NCBI GenBank assembly: GCA_023433585.1
Contig: JAEZCL010000070.1
Location: forward strand, 1 to 29,849
Origin: Pseudomonadota bacterium
GTDB taxonomy: Bacteria; Pseudomonadota; Alphaproteobacteria; Caulobacterales; Caulobacteraceae
DNA: 29,849 bases
Reading direction: 5' to 3'
Shown here piece after piece: positions 5,725 to 13,188 of the stretch. Both the position numbers and the translations under genes were made by a program. The notes under the pieces are model-generated. The model saw only the letters and a list, made by a program, of their open reading frames with translations, was not told the origin of the DNA and did no database searches. The stretch's first letter is position 1, and every line of letters begins with the position of its first letter.

Positions 5725-8700
5725 ATGGGTGAAACAGGAAGCGAGCCGATCGACGATTCAATCGACCGGCTCATCATCCAGCTTCGCGCCTATGTTGCGA
5801 GCCCACGCCGACACGGGCGTAAGGACAGTCGGATTGGTTGGACGTCCGGGGTCAGCATCACCTTCGACACCGAAACCGCAACCGACCCGTCACAACGTCT
5901 CAGGTTCGGCGCATTCCAGATCAGGGATCGTGGCGCTCTCATCATGCGTGGTCTGTTTCACGCTGACGATGCGCCAGATGAGGATCGCGCCGATCTTGAG
6001 GCGGCGTTTCGAACGCTACAGCCGAGCGATGACGGCGAGCGGTTAGAACTCTATTCGCGGGCGGAATTCGTCGAACGGGTGATCTTCGGTTGGGGCCTTG
6101 AAGTCGGAGCGATGATCGTCGGCTTCAATCTGCCGTTCGACCTCTCGCGCCTGGCGATCAATCACACTTACGGCAAGGGTTCGATGAAGGGCGGGTTCAG
6201 CTTCACCCTGGCGGACGGTCGTCCCAATGTCCGTGTGAAGCATCTTTCCCAACGCGCCGCCTTCATCAATTTCGCCGGGCGCAACGGCCAGGACAAGAAA
6301 CCCGATCGTGGCTTCTTCGTCGATGTAAAGACGCTGGCCGCCGCTTTGCTGGGCCAATCCCATTCGCTGGCGAGTCTCACGGCGCTTTTGAAGACGACGC
6401 CCAAAAGTCCGCTGGATTCCTATGAGGGACGGCTGACACCGGAAATGGTCGCCTATTGCCTGAATGATGTTCAGGCGACCTGGGAATGTTTCGACGTGCT
6501 GGCGAAACGGTATGCCGGGCTGGGCTTGTCGCAAACGGGGCTGAACGAGCTCTATAGCGAAGCCAGCCTCGGTAAAGCCTATCTTGAGGCGATGGGCGTC
6601 CGGCCCTGGATGGAGGCGCAGCCCAACTTCCCGCCGGAACTGATCGGCCAGATCATGAGCACCTATTACGGCGGTCGCTCCGAAGTGCATATCCGGCGCG
6701 ACATCACGTCGGTCATCCATTGTGATTTCCTGTCGATGTATCCGACCGTATGCACCCTTATGGGGCTTTGGCGGTTTGTCGTCGCGGAAGGCATGGATTG
6801 GGTTGACGCCACCGACGAATGCCGGGCTTTCGTCGAAACCTGCGATCTCGATCAGTTGCGCGATCCGCTGACGTGGCAGCGTCTGCATATGATTGTGCAG
6901 GTGCGCCCTGACAACGATGTATTTCCCGTCCGCGCGCAATATGAACCGGATCAACCCGCCACCATCGGTGTGAACCGGCTGACGAGCCACGAGCCCCTGT
7001 GGTTCACCCTGGCCGACGTGCTGGCCGCCAAGCTGCTGGGCGGTAAGACGCCGGAAATCATCGCGGCGATTCGCTTCACGCCGCGCCAGTCGCAAGGCGG
7101 GCTCAAGCCCGTCCGTCTTGCGGGAGGCAACCTCAATCCCGCCGCTGAGGATTTCTACGCCTCGATCATTAACCAGCGCCGCCGGATTCAAGCGCGCCAG
7201 GATGACGCCGCCGGCTCCGATCGTGATCGGCTGGAGGCTGATCAGCAGGGCCTCAAGATTCTGGCGAACTCGACGAGCTACGGCATTTTCGTCGAACTGA
7301 ACGTGCGGTCACTCGAGCGCTCGCGCGCCGTCACCCTTTATGACCATCGCGGCAAGGGGCGGCGGATCAACACCTCAAAGATCGAGCAGCCGGGGCGGTA
7401 TTTCCATCCGCTCCTGGGCAGTCTGATCACCGGCGCGGCGCGTCTTATGCTGGCGTCGGCTGAATGCAACGTCCTCGATCAGGGGTTGGATTGGGCGTTC
7501 TGCGATACAGACAGTCTGGCGATCGCCAATCCCGCCGGACTTCCAGTCGAGGTGTTCCGGGGTCGTGTCGAAGCGGTCCGGCGATGGTTCGAACCGCTCA
7601 ATCCCTACGACGTGAAGGGGTCGATCCTTCAACTGGAGAAGGTCAACTTCCCGCCCGGCCGACACAAAGAGCCTGACGCTCTGCGCCCGGTGAACTGCCT
7701 CGCGATCTCCGCCAAGCGCTATGTCCTGTTTGATCGCGACGAGACCGGCGAGCCTGTGATCCGCAAGGCGTCGCGGCATGGCCTTGGACATCTGATCGCG
7801 CCGTACAAAGACCCGGACCCCACGCGGACGGGCCGGATCGGCGTTCAGCTTTGGCAGTCAGACCTATGGACTGAGATCCTTCGTGCCCATGACGCGGACC
7901 GGCCCGATCGCCCGGACTTGGATCGGTTGCCTGGGATCGATGAGGCCGCGGCGACCCGCTACGGCGTAACCAACCAAACGCTCCTGAACTGGTTCAAGGG
8001 CTACAATGTCGGCGTCTCTGAACGGGACCGGGTGTGGCCGTTCAACTTCCTGCTGACCTACCAGGCGAAGTCTCGTTTGGAGATGGCGTCGGTTGATCCA
8101 AAGGCATTGAGCTCATCGCTTTGGCGCAAGCGATCTCCCAAGCCGGCGTCGCGATATTCGTCGGACCTGACTTCCGATCGACCCGAGGTGTTTGATCGGC
8201 AGACCGGCAAAGCCATCGGATGGCGGCATCTGCGCTCCTATCGCCGCACGCTGTCGCGGCATCACCTGCATTCAGAGTCGAAGTTCCGGGGCGGCGAAGA
8301 TGCGGAGCACGGGACGTTGTCGCGACGCCATGTCGAGGCATGGGCGGCATCGGCGATCGGCAAGGAAGCCGACAATCTCGACCAGCGGGAGGTGTTCGGC
8401 GAAGGCGACGATCCGATCCTCTATGGAGTCGCCATGGAGGATCGGCAGAAGCTCATCGCTGACCTGAATGCATTGCAGGCTGAGTTCGGGATCAGCGATC
8501 GGCAGCTGACTTTGCAGGCCAGGGTCTCGCATCACACGCTCACGGCCTTACGGAAAGACCGGCGAGTGACGATGCGATCGATGTTCGCGGTCGTGTGCGC
8601 GCTAGAGGGAATCCGCCAAGAGAAAACGGCAGCGGCTGGAGATCAGCGAAGGTGGCTTGAGGTCGCCCAGCAGCTTCGCGACAAGTTTGGTAGTGGAAAC

Positions 8701-8829
8701 AAGCTGGCGGACTTGTTGAGGGTGAGCAGGCCCTACATGCACCGGGTGCTGAACGGCGAAAAGCCACTCAGCGGCAGGGTGATTGCGCGTTTGCACGTTA
8801 CCAGTCAGCGTGTCGGCGATGACTCCTAG
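5725..8829 (+). CDS. polB: Family B DNA polymerase with C-terminal HTH region
   Basis: A 1034-aa replicative-type polymerase, probably used to copy the transposon. The 3'-5' exonuclease is intact: Exo I Asp48/Glu50 in ITFDTETA, Exo II in IVGFNLPFDL (Asn135, Asp139) and Exo III in AYCLNDVQ (Tyr244, Asp248). Polymerase motif A is CDFLSMYP (Asp334), motif B is KILANSTSYG (511-520) and motif C is FCDTDS (Asp594, Asp596). After the catalytic core, the last ~130 residues contain two helix-turn-helix-like segments (QLTLQARVSHHTLTALRK and LADLLRVSRPYMHRVLNG), unusual for PolB and perhaps used to bind the element. The start at 5725 follows the HNH gene by 5 bp, with AGGA some 13 bases upstream. All key residues are present, so the enzyme is predicted to be active with proofreading. 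Whether it is protein-primed cannot be decided by eye. Confidence 0.93.
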   Translation: MGETGSEPIDDSIDRLIIQLRAYVASPRRHGRKDSRIGWTSGVSITFDTETATDPSQRLRFGAFQIRDRGALIMRGLFHADDAPDEDRADLEAAFRTLQPSDDGERLELYSRAEFVERVIFGWGLEVGAMIVGFNLPFDLSRLAINHTYGKGSMKGGFSFTLADGRPNVRVKHLSQRAAFINFAGRNGQDKKPDRGFFVDVKTLAAALLGQSHSLASLTALLKTTPKSPLDSYEGRLTPEMVAYCLNDVQATWECFDVLAKRYAGLGLSQTGLNELYSEASLGKAYLEAMGVRPWMEAQPNFPPELIGQIMSTYYGGRSEVHIRRDITSVIHCDFLSMYPTVCTLMGLWRFVVAEGMDWVDATDECRAFVETCDLDQLRDPLTWQRLHMIVQVRPDNDVFPVRAQYEPDQPATIGVNRLTSHEPLWFTLADVLAAKLLGGKTPEIIAAIRFTPRQSQGGLKPVRLAGGNLNPAAEDFYASIINQRRRIQARQDDAAGSDRDRLEADQQGLKILANSTSYGIFVELNVRSLERSRAVTLYDHRGKGRRINTSKIEQPGRYFHPLLGSLITGAARLMLASAECNVLDQGLDWAFCDTDSLAIANPAGLPVEVFRGRVEAVRRWFEPLNPYDVKGSILQLEKVNFPPGRHKEPDALRPVNCLAISAKRYVLFDRDETGEPVIRKASRHGLGHLIAPYKDPDPTRTGRIGVQLWQSDLWTEILRAHDADRPDRPDLDRLPGIDEAAATRYGVTNQTLLNWFKGYNVGVSERDRVWPFNFLLTYQAKSRLEMASVDPKALSSSLWRKRSPKPASRYSSDLTSDRPEVFDRQTGKAIGWRHLRSYRRTLSRHHLHSESKFRGGEDAEHGTLSRRHVEAWAASAIGKEADNLDQREVFGEGDDPILYGVAMEDRQKLIADLNALQAEFGISDRQLTLQARVSHHTLTALRKDRRVTMRSMFAVVCALEGIRQEKTAAAGDQRRWLEVAQQLRDKFGSGNKLADLLRVSRPYMHRVLNGEKPLSGRVIARLHVTSQRVGDDS

Positions 8830-8916
8830 CGGCGGATCACGAGGCCCCAGCTTTCGTCGATCGGCCCGCGCCAGGAGTATGATTGTCCGCCGAAACACCC
8901 AGGCTGCGAGTTTGAC

Positions 8917-9993
8917 TCACGGCAAGCGGTACTCAAAGCAGACCGGCTTGAGGCGTTCCTCGTCTATTTGCCACGGCGAGGAGACAGACAGCTCTCCGCC
9001 TGCCACTTTTCCCGGCTCCGGTCCTAGCTGGATGCCGTGGACTATAAGGAGAGCGTTTCGGGGGTACTGGCCACGGTGCAGGGCGACTTCGTTGGCGGTG
9101 AGAAGGACGGATGAGGGCCCTCCCGTCGTGCCCTTCACTTCAATCACCCATTCCTCGCCACCTCGGGAAGCTCGATAGTCGCAGCTGTCGCGGTCGGAAA
9201 CGTCTTTGTAATTGAAATCTTGGTCTTCAAGCCACTGGCGTGCGAGTTCCATCGCTCTCAGCTCAACGAGCTTCCGGTCTCCTGCCGATAGTCCGCGTCC
9301 TTGACCGCCGTTGCGCCGCCTTAGAGGAGCGGTGACCGCTTCGATTGCGGCGGTGTCCGGGTGAGACACACCGGGCGTCAAACCCAAATCTTGAGCCCGA
9401 TAAAGTTTCCAAAGGGGCTCGCTGAAGCGACGGAGATCGGCAAACAAGCTCTCGTCTTCAGGGACAGCGCCAGCGGCATAGAACTTTGAGAACACGGTCG
9501 TGCGTTCGTAGTCACGCGCCAGGCGCGGCCCGCCCAGTTCGATACCCTGTCGCACTGACGTATCACCGGCGAACTCAGATCCGACAACTGCCTGAGCCCA
9601 CGCCATCAGTTCGGCGACCTCGTCATCTGACCGGCCGACGTAAACGCCGTTATCCAGCGTGGTAGATCCGTGACTAAGACAGAGCGACACGCCACTCGCG
9701 TCGGGGTGGAAAAGGTACACCAGATACCAACCGCCCTGGGCCGACGGCGATCGTGTTGCCGAGTACCATCTTACCCATGGCACATGCGTTTTGCGGCCTG
9801 TGCCATCACGCCCTTCCGCTTCAGCATCATCGCCTCCGAAATCACCAAGCACTGACCTCAATTCCGCCGCTCGCTCTCGCATAAGAGCGGGGATGGAGCG
9901 GCGGATGAGGAGCCCTCGCCGCTGCATTGGTGGCGTGTTGTCTGCTGAGAAATGGAGCTGAAGGCTCAGGACTTCCTCGAACTCAACCTTCAT
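8917..9993 (-). CDS. McrB-N/DUF3883 domain protein (putative restriction-type nuclease)
   Basis: A 358-aa two-domain protein. The N-terminal part (to about residue 190) resembles the DUF3578/McrB N-terminal domain, which in McrB-type enzymes recognises modified DNA. Its typical signature is visible in HVPWVRWYSATRSPSAQGG, WYLVYLFHPDASGVSLCLSH and GS. The C-terminal part (about 245-345) is a DUF3883-like nuclease fold with ELARQWLEDQDF, DYRASRGGEEWVIEVKGTTG and LLTANEVALHRGQYPRNALL; Glu and Lys of IEVKGTT fit a PD-(D/E)xK active site. No AAA+ GTPase partner (McrB motor) or McrC is nearby, so it would act alone. GAGAG lies about 9 bases before the ATG at 9993. The gene is convergent with polB across 87 bp. 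I infer a stand-alone restriction enzyme acting as anti-phage cargo. Confidence 0.82.
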   Translation of the reverse strand: MKVEFEEVLSLQLHFSADNTPPMQRRGLLIRRSIPALMRERAAELRSVLGDFGGDDAEAEGRDGTGRKTHVPWVRWYSATRSPSAQGGWYLVYLFHPDASGVSLCLSHGSTTLDNGVYVGRSDDEVAELMAWAQAVVGSEFAGDTSVRQGIELGGPRLARDYERTTVFSKFYAAGAVPEDESLFADLRRFSEPLWKLYRAQDLGLTPGVSHPDTAAIEAVTAPLRRRNGGQGRGLSAGDRKLVELRAMELARQWLEDQDFNYKDVSDRDSCDYRASRGGEEWVIEVKGTTGGPSSVLLTANEVALHRGQYPRNALLIVHGIQLGPEPGKVAGGELSVSSPWQIDEERLKPVCFEYRLP

Positions 9994-10125
9994 ATTTCTA
10001 ACTCTCGATCGCTGTTAAGCGAGGTGCGACGGCCACGCTTTCGGTCTTAGGCAGCAAGTTCGCACCCCTTCAACGTCCGCCTCGGAACGATGGCGGGTGG
10101 CAGCTAGACGTTGTTTCTGCGGGAG

Positions 10126-10620
10126 CTATCTGAGCATGAATTGCAGATAGCAGTTGCGCGTCATCGCAAGGATCAGTTCCCCATCGAGTTCGCCCACAGT
10201 GCCACACCAAGCTTCGGCGTTTGAGTAAAAAACGCTTTGAGTGTCGCCATCGGCGGGCATGTAAGCAACTCGTCGCGAACTGCTGTATAGATTCAGCACA
10301 CCATCATCTGACAACACGTAATAGCCAAGGTACGTACCGGAAGGGGAGATTAGACGCCTCGACCCTGACGAACCGTTTTCATACTTACTGGGGCTGTTAT
10401 CGTACTTGGTATGAGAGTTAGAATATCGAGTCTCAGAATTGTCGTACCTAGTAAAGGAATTATTGTACCTGGTCGGGTTGTTCATGTAGCTGTTGGGGCC
10501 AAGGGCGTATGGCACGTCTTCTAGCGCTACGACTATTACCCTGATATCGGCGGCTGCCGACGTAGCTAAGGCCGAGCTAAGGAGCGCGGCCGAAAGCCCG
10601 CAAATGAGTTTCTGAAACAC
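10126..10620 (-). CDS. Secreted protein with seven-residue NS-x-[RK]-Y repeats
   Basis: I do not recognise a named family. The protein (about 164 aa from the GTG at 10620) has a signal peptide (FQKLICGLSAALLSSALA, then TSAAA). Next comes a tandem heptad array around residues 45-80: NPTRYNNS, FTRYDNS, ETRYSNS, HTKYDNS and PSKYENG, each with aromatic Tyr and Asn-Ser. A small C-terminal domain follows with LISPSGTYLGYYVLSDDGVLNLYS and two cysteines. The frame is open to a TTG at 10674, but the GTG at 10620 is preceded by GGGGG at a workable distance and places the signal peptide at the N-terminus. The gene lies alone between the restriction-like gene and the retron, on the same strand. The Asn-Ser-Tyr repeats suggest an extended surface-exposed segment. 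Confidence 0.68.
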   Translation of the reverse strand: MFQKLICGLSAALLSSALATSAAADIRVIVVALEDVPYALGPNSYMNNPTRYNNSFTRYDNSETRYSNSHTKYDNSPSKYENGSSGSRRLISPSGTYLGYYVLSDDGVLNLYSSSRRVAYMPADGDTQSVFYSNAEAWCGTVGELDGELILAMTRNCYLQFMLR

Positions 10621-10792
10621 GACAAACCCCCACGGCCCAAGCGCTGTCGCCATGCGAACGCTGTGACCAATCAAGACAACCTAACGAAAGCGTACCTCCG
10701 GTAGTTTAAGCGGGGCTGAACGGCAGGTTGTCGGCGGTCTGCGGATGAGCCTTAAAATCGGCAACAACCCCTAGGCGTTAGCTCCCACCCAC

Positions 10793-11731
10793 CTACTTGA
10801 CTTCAAACGCAGCAATTCTTCGGACAATTTCCGCTCCGTACTTGGCCTTTAGGGTTTGCAAAAACCGAGGCTCGGCGCTGTGAACAAAGCCAAGCAGACC
10901 CTTCAGCTCAAGCATTTCGGGGGCGTCCAACTTACCTAGCGACGCCTTGTGCACGAGCGAAGAGATGTTCCTTTTGCGCTCGCGGCCTAGTGAGACGCGC
11001 TTCTCGGGAGTGACGACCAAGCCCGTGACGAGCCGCCGTTGCCCAGGCCCGTAGAGGCCACGCTTGTCAGCCCTGAAGCGAAGCCCCGGATACTTTTGAG
11101 CCTTCAGGGCGGAGATGGCGAACCGCTCGACTTCAAGGCAGACCTTGGCGGTTGGCGCTGATACGGAAATGTCGTCGGCATACCGCGTATATACTGCGCC
11201 AAGTTCAGCTGCCTTTTGCGCGACGGCGGTGTCGAACCGGAACATGATCATGTTCGAGATCGTCGGCGAGCTCGGAGCGCCGACCGACAACATCACTGGC
11301 GTGAATGTTCCGGCACCCCAAAACAAAATTCGATCAAGATGCGGCAAGTCTTCGGTATCGATGCCGTGATTTGGAGTTAGCGCAATGATCTTTCTCCAGT
11401 CCCTGACCTTGATGCTGTTAAAGAAATTCTCGAAATCAAGCTTAAGGAGGTATTTCCCATTCCGATGCCTTGCAGCGTTGTCGGCGATGCTCTTGCCAGC
11501 GACGTAGGCCGCCGCCGCGTCGTGAACAGGGAAAACGGCTAGCTGATTTGCCGCTACAAACCGTTGGATTTCCTTCAGGGGGGCGGACGGCTGAGCGATC
11601 GTCCGTTGGCCGCCCCGGCGCTTCGGGATGGAGAAGACCTTGTAGCGAGCGGGCGCGGCAAAGATGAACTTGCGTACGTCTTCTGTGCCGACGCCAAGAT
11701 GCTGAGCGATGTCCGTCAGTACGCGGCTCAT
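10793..11731 (-). CDS. Retron reverse transcriptase
   Basis: A 312-aa reverse transcriptase that makes multicopy single-stranded DNA (msDNA) from the retron RNA. Hallmarks of retron enzymes are visible: region X NAxxH (NAARH, 85-89), the first catalytic Asp99 in KLDFENFF, VGAPSSPTISN at 150-160, the catalytic YADD at 184-187, and the region Y VTG at 235-237. The length agrees with retron reverse transcriptases, and there is no maturase or endonuclease domain as in group II introns. Its ATG overlaps the stop of the upstream effector gene (ATGA), so the two are translated together. The RNA template lies upstream of the effector. It is complete and predicted to be active, and is part of the cargo at the right end of the casposon. 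Confidence 0.94.
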   Translation of the reverse strand: MSRVLTDIAQHLGVGTEDVRKFIFAAPARYKVFSIPKRRGGQRTIAQPSAPLKEIQRFVAANQLAVFPVHDAAAAYVAGKSIADNAARHRNGKYLLKLDFENFFNSIKVRDWRKIIALTPNHGIDTEDLPHLDRILFWGAGTFTPVMLSVGAPSSPTISNMIMFRFDTAVAQKAAELGAVYTRYADDISVSAPTAKVCLEVERFAISALKAQKYPGLRFRADKRGLYGPGQRRLVTGLVVTPEKRVSLGRERKRNISSLVHKASLGKLDAPEMLELKGLLGFVHSAEPRFLQTLKAKYGAEIVRRIAAFEVK

Positions 11732-12666
11732 TTTGCCGCCTCACGCCGAGCTTTCACAACGCCGGAGATGTATTTCGAGATCGGTTCGCGAGCTTCGAAT
11801 TCTTTCCGGATCGCAAGTTGGCGAGCAAAGGGTTCACGACCCGCAGCGCCTTTGGGAAAGCCGTACGAGACCGGGTCAACCGAAGAAAGCGCGAAGTAGA
11901 AATCCTTGTTTACATAGGATACCCGGTCGATCCAACCGACCAACCTCAGGCAGTATAGGCATCTTCGAAGTTGGTGGGTAGTTATGTCGGGCAAAATCTT
12001 ATTGACGGCCGACAACAGAACGCCCAGCGATGATGCGTAAGAATGGTACAATACCCAATATATAACGTAGAATTTTCGTACGTCATATTCAGCAAGGAAG
12101 AGCGGCGATTTTGGTGCTGCATCAATGCCTTTAGCTATGAAGCTTTTGATTTCAAGAAAATGCCCTTCTACGGACTTAGCTACGATACCGCCCGATTTCT
12201 TTGTTTCCCATGGGAAGAACGCGACGGATTCATCATCGTCGTTCTTCATCTTCTCAATCGGGCCAAACCGGATAAACGATTCGGTTTCTGAAAACTCCGT
12301 CTGAACGATCACACGTAGGGACTTGCTGATCGTAGGGTTCATGGCGAAGGCACCGAGTTCGGCATACGAGCCAGGGCTTTCAACGATCACAACGACGCTG
12401 GAGACGATCCGAGCAATATCCTCCTCAAACGTGATGAGGTCGTTATATTTCGTTTCTCGATAGATCTGGTTGGCGTCTTCAGCGAATACGACGTTAGCCT
12501 TGAGCCGCAATCCTCGGCTCCTGAACAGATAGTCTCTCAGGCTTTTGGGGCGCTCTTTCCCGGCTCCGCGAACACCGCCGCAGAAAAACAGTGAACGGAA
12601 TGGCGTGTTGAAGCGGGGCTGAAGCCCAGCGATGTCGGCGTAGATTTTTGCCAGCTCGTCCGACAA
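11728..12666 (-). CDS. Retron effector, NDT-like with winged-helix tail (Ec86/St85 type)
   Basis: A 312-aa toxin or effector resembling those of retrons Ec86 and St85 (RcaT). The N-terminal half is a nucleoside-deoxyribosyltransferase-like fold: LFFCGGVRG at 27-34, NVVFAEDANQIY at 58-69, and the signature VIVESPGSYAELGAFA at 93-108, where Glu96/Glu103 are candidate active-site residues. The C-terminal part includes a winged-helix-like segment (ITTHQLRRCLYCLRLVGWID). In related retrons the effector is held inactive by the reverse transcriptase-msDNA complex and released on phage attack, with NAD-type nucleotide turnover reported for Ec86. The start is a TTG at 12666, since no ATG or GTG fits; GTAAAGAGAGC precedes it as the ribosome-binding site. 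That sequence also forms the 3' a2 arm of the retron RNA. GC here is clearly lower than in the cas1-polB core. Confidence 0.9.
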   Translation of the reverse strand: MSDELAKIYADIAGLQPRFNTPFRSLFFCGGVRGAGKERPKSLRDYLFRSRGLRLKANVVFAEDANQIYRETKYNDLITFEEDIARIVSSVVVIVESPGSYAELGAFAMNPTISKSLRVIVQTEFSETESFIRFGPIEKMKNDDDESVAFFPWETKKSGGIVAKSVEGHFLEIKSFIAKGIDAAPKSPLFLAEYDVRKFYVIYWVLYHSYASSLGVLLSAVNKILPDITTHQLRRCLYCLRLVGWIDRVSYVNKDFYFALSSVDPVSYGFPKGAAGREPFARQLAIRKEFEAREPISKYISGVVKARREAAK

Positions 12667-12671
12667 CTAGC

Positions 12672-12858
12672 TCTCTTTACCTGTGAAGGTAGGGATGGGT
12701 CGCGAGGGGTCATCGGGCCGAAGGCCGAGGAGCCTTCCGCGACGAAGAGATGAGCCCTCGGGACCCATCCCTACCGATTAAACCTCACAATAACGTACGG
12801 TCTGGCGAAGCGCCCGACACAGATCGGTTCACGGAGAATCGACCTACGCGTAAAGAGA
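12672..12858 (-). ncRNA. Retron msr-msd RNA
   Basis: On the minus strand the region begins with TCTCTTTAC (12858-12850, a1) and ends with its perfect complement GTAAAGAGA (12680-12672, a2), the paired arms that define a retron RNA. After a1 the msr part folds into small hairpins (GGTCG/CGATC with a G-U pair, and GGCG-CTT-CGCC). The msd part is a long hairpin from 12775 to 12688: a 14-bp base stem (GGTAGGGATGGGTC / GACCCATCCCTACC), then CGAGGG/CCCTCG, TCATC/GATGA and a top stem GAAGGC/GCCTTC. A guanosine in the GTAGG just after a1 is a candidate branch point. The order RNA, effector, reverse transcriptase is that of Ec86-type retrons. Exact ends and branch base are inferred. Confidence 0.88.
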
Positions 12859-12863
12859 AATAC

Positions 12864-12892
12864 AAAATGCTCAACGGCAGCGCTGGGGTCAA
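12864..12892 (-). promoter_or_regulatory. Predicted retron promoter
   Basis: The minus strand shows TTGACC (12892-12887) and CATTTT (12869-12864) with exactly 17 bases between them. Initiation about seven bases downstream would fall at 12857 or so, the first base of a1. The -35 is good and the -10 is weak (3 of 6). The coincidence of the predicted start with a1 is the main support. Confidence 0.5.
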
Positions 12893-13112
12893 GGTGCGTA
12901 CGCTGGCACTAAAGGCGCGCTATCGAAGTCGCCCGATATGACCGGTGATTAGCCAAAAAGCAAAATCGTCAGTTTAATTAATGAAACCAACGGTGAGTGG
13001 CGGACAGAGAGTCCGTTGATGTCATGGTTTGATCCAGCGCGTCGAATGTCCAATTCTGGCGCTAAGCGGCTCGCTCCGCAGGTCCAGCACTTACGAAACC
13101 TTGCAAATCGGG
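12893..13112. other. Gene-free stretch at right end of element
   Basis: Between the predicted retron promoter and the right terminal repeat I see no convincing gene. Short open frames here lack ribosome-binding sites or recognisable sequence. There is an AT-rich patch (12952-12986) and no array-like repeat. Confidence 0.6.
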
Positions 13113-13154
13113 TAGTGCCCAGAGTGCGGCTCGTCGGGCCGGTAGCTCTATCCC
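13113..13154 (-). repeat. Right terminal inverted repeat
   Basis: Read on the minus strand from 13154 it begins GGGATAGAGCTAC and ends GGGCACTA, matching the left repeat (1317-1358) at 36 of 42 bases. The target duplication follows directly at 13155. Confidence 0.93.
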
Positions 13155-13168
13155 TTTCGCTGCGGCGA
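13155..13168. repeat. Target-site duplication, right copy
   Basis: An exact copy of TTTCGCTGCGGCGA from 1303-1316. It sits 20 bp from the stop codon of the hybrid histidine kinase gene, so the insertion fell in a small intergenic gap. There is no tRNA gene at this target. Confidence 0.93.
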
Positions 13169-13188
13169 CCGATTTCGACGCATGAGGA

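Larger units (their letters stand above)
1317..13154. mobile_element. Casposon-like transposon carrying a retron
   Basis: This 11,838-bp element is bounded by 42-bp inverted repeats and a 14-bp direct repeat of the target. Inside are a Cas1 homologue (the expected integrase), a family B DNA polymerase, an HNH nuclease and putative DNA-binding proteins, which together define casposons. There is no Cas2, CRISPR array, tyrosine or serine integrase, or DDE transposase. Cargo includes a complete Ec86/St85-like retron, a McrB-N/DUF3883 nuclease-like protein, an XRE regulator and two secreted proteins of unknown role. GC content is visibly below that of the flanks. The pre-insertion site can be rebuilt by joining 1316 to 13169. 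The boundaries are read directly from the sequence. The name casposon follows from gene content, and mobility today is inference. Confidence 0.92.

Noticed and set aside
10793..11731. Group II intron or DGR reverse transcriptase
   Set aside because: No maturase domain, intron RNA, template/variable repeat pair or accessory protein is seen; NAxxH and VTG motifs with an msr-msd RNA identify a retron.
12688..12775. Long hairpin read as a terminator
   Set aside because: It has no T-tract, is far longer than a terminator and lies between matched a1/a2 arms, so it is the msd of a retron.
1317..13154. CRISPR array or Cas2 accompanying cas1
   Set aside because: I saw no regularly spaced direct repeats and no small Cas2-like frame, so cas1 is treated as an integrase gene of a transposon.
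1303..13168. attL/attR of a tyrosine-recombinase island
   Set aside because: No integrase gene or tRNA target is present. The direct repeat is flanked internally by inverted terminal repeats, which fits transposition.
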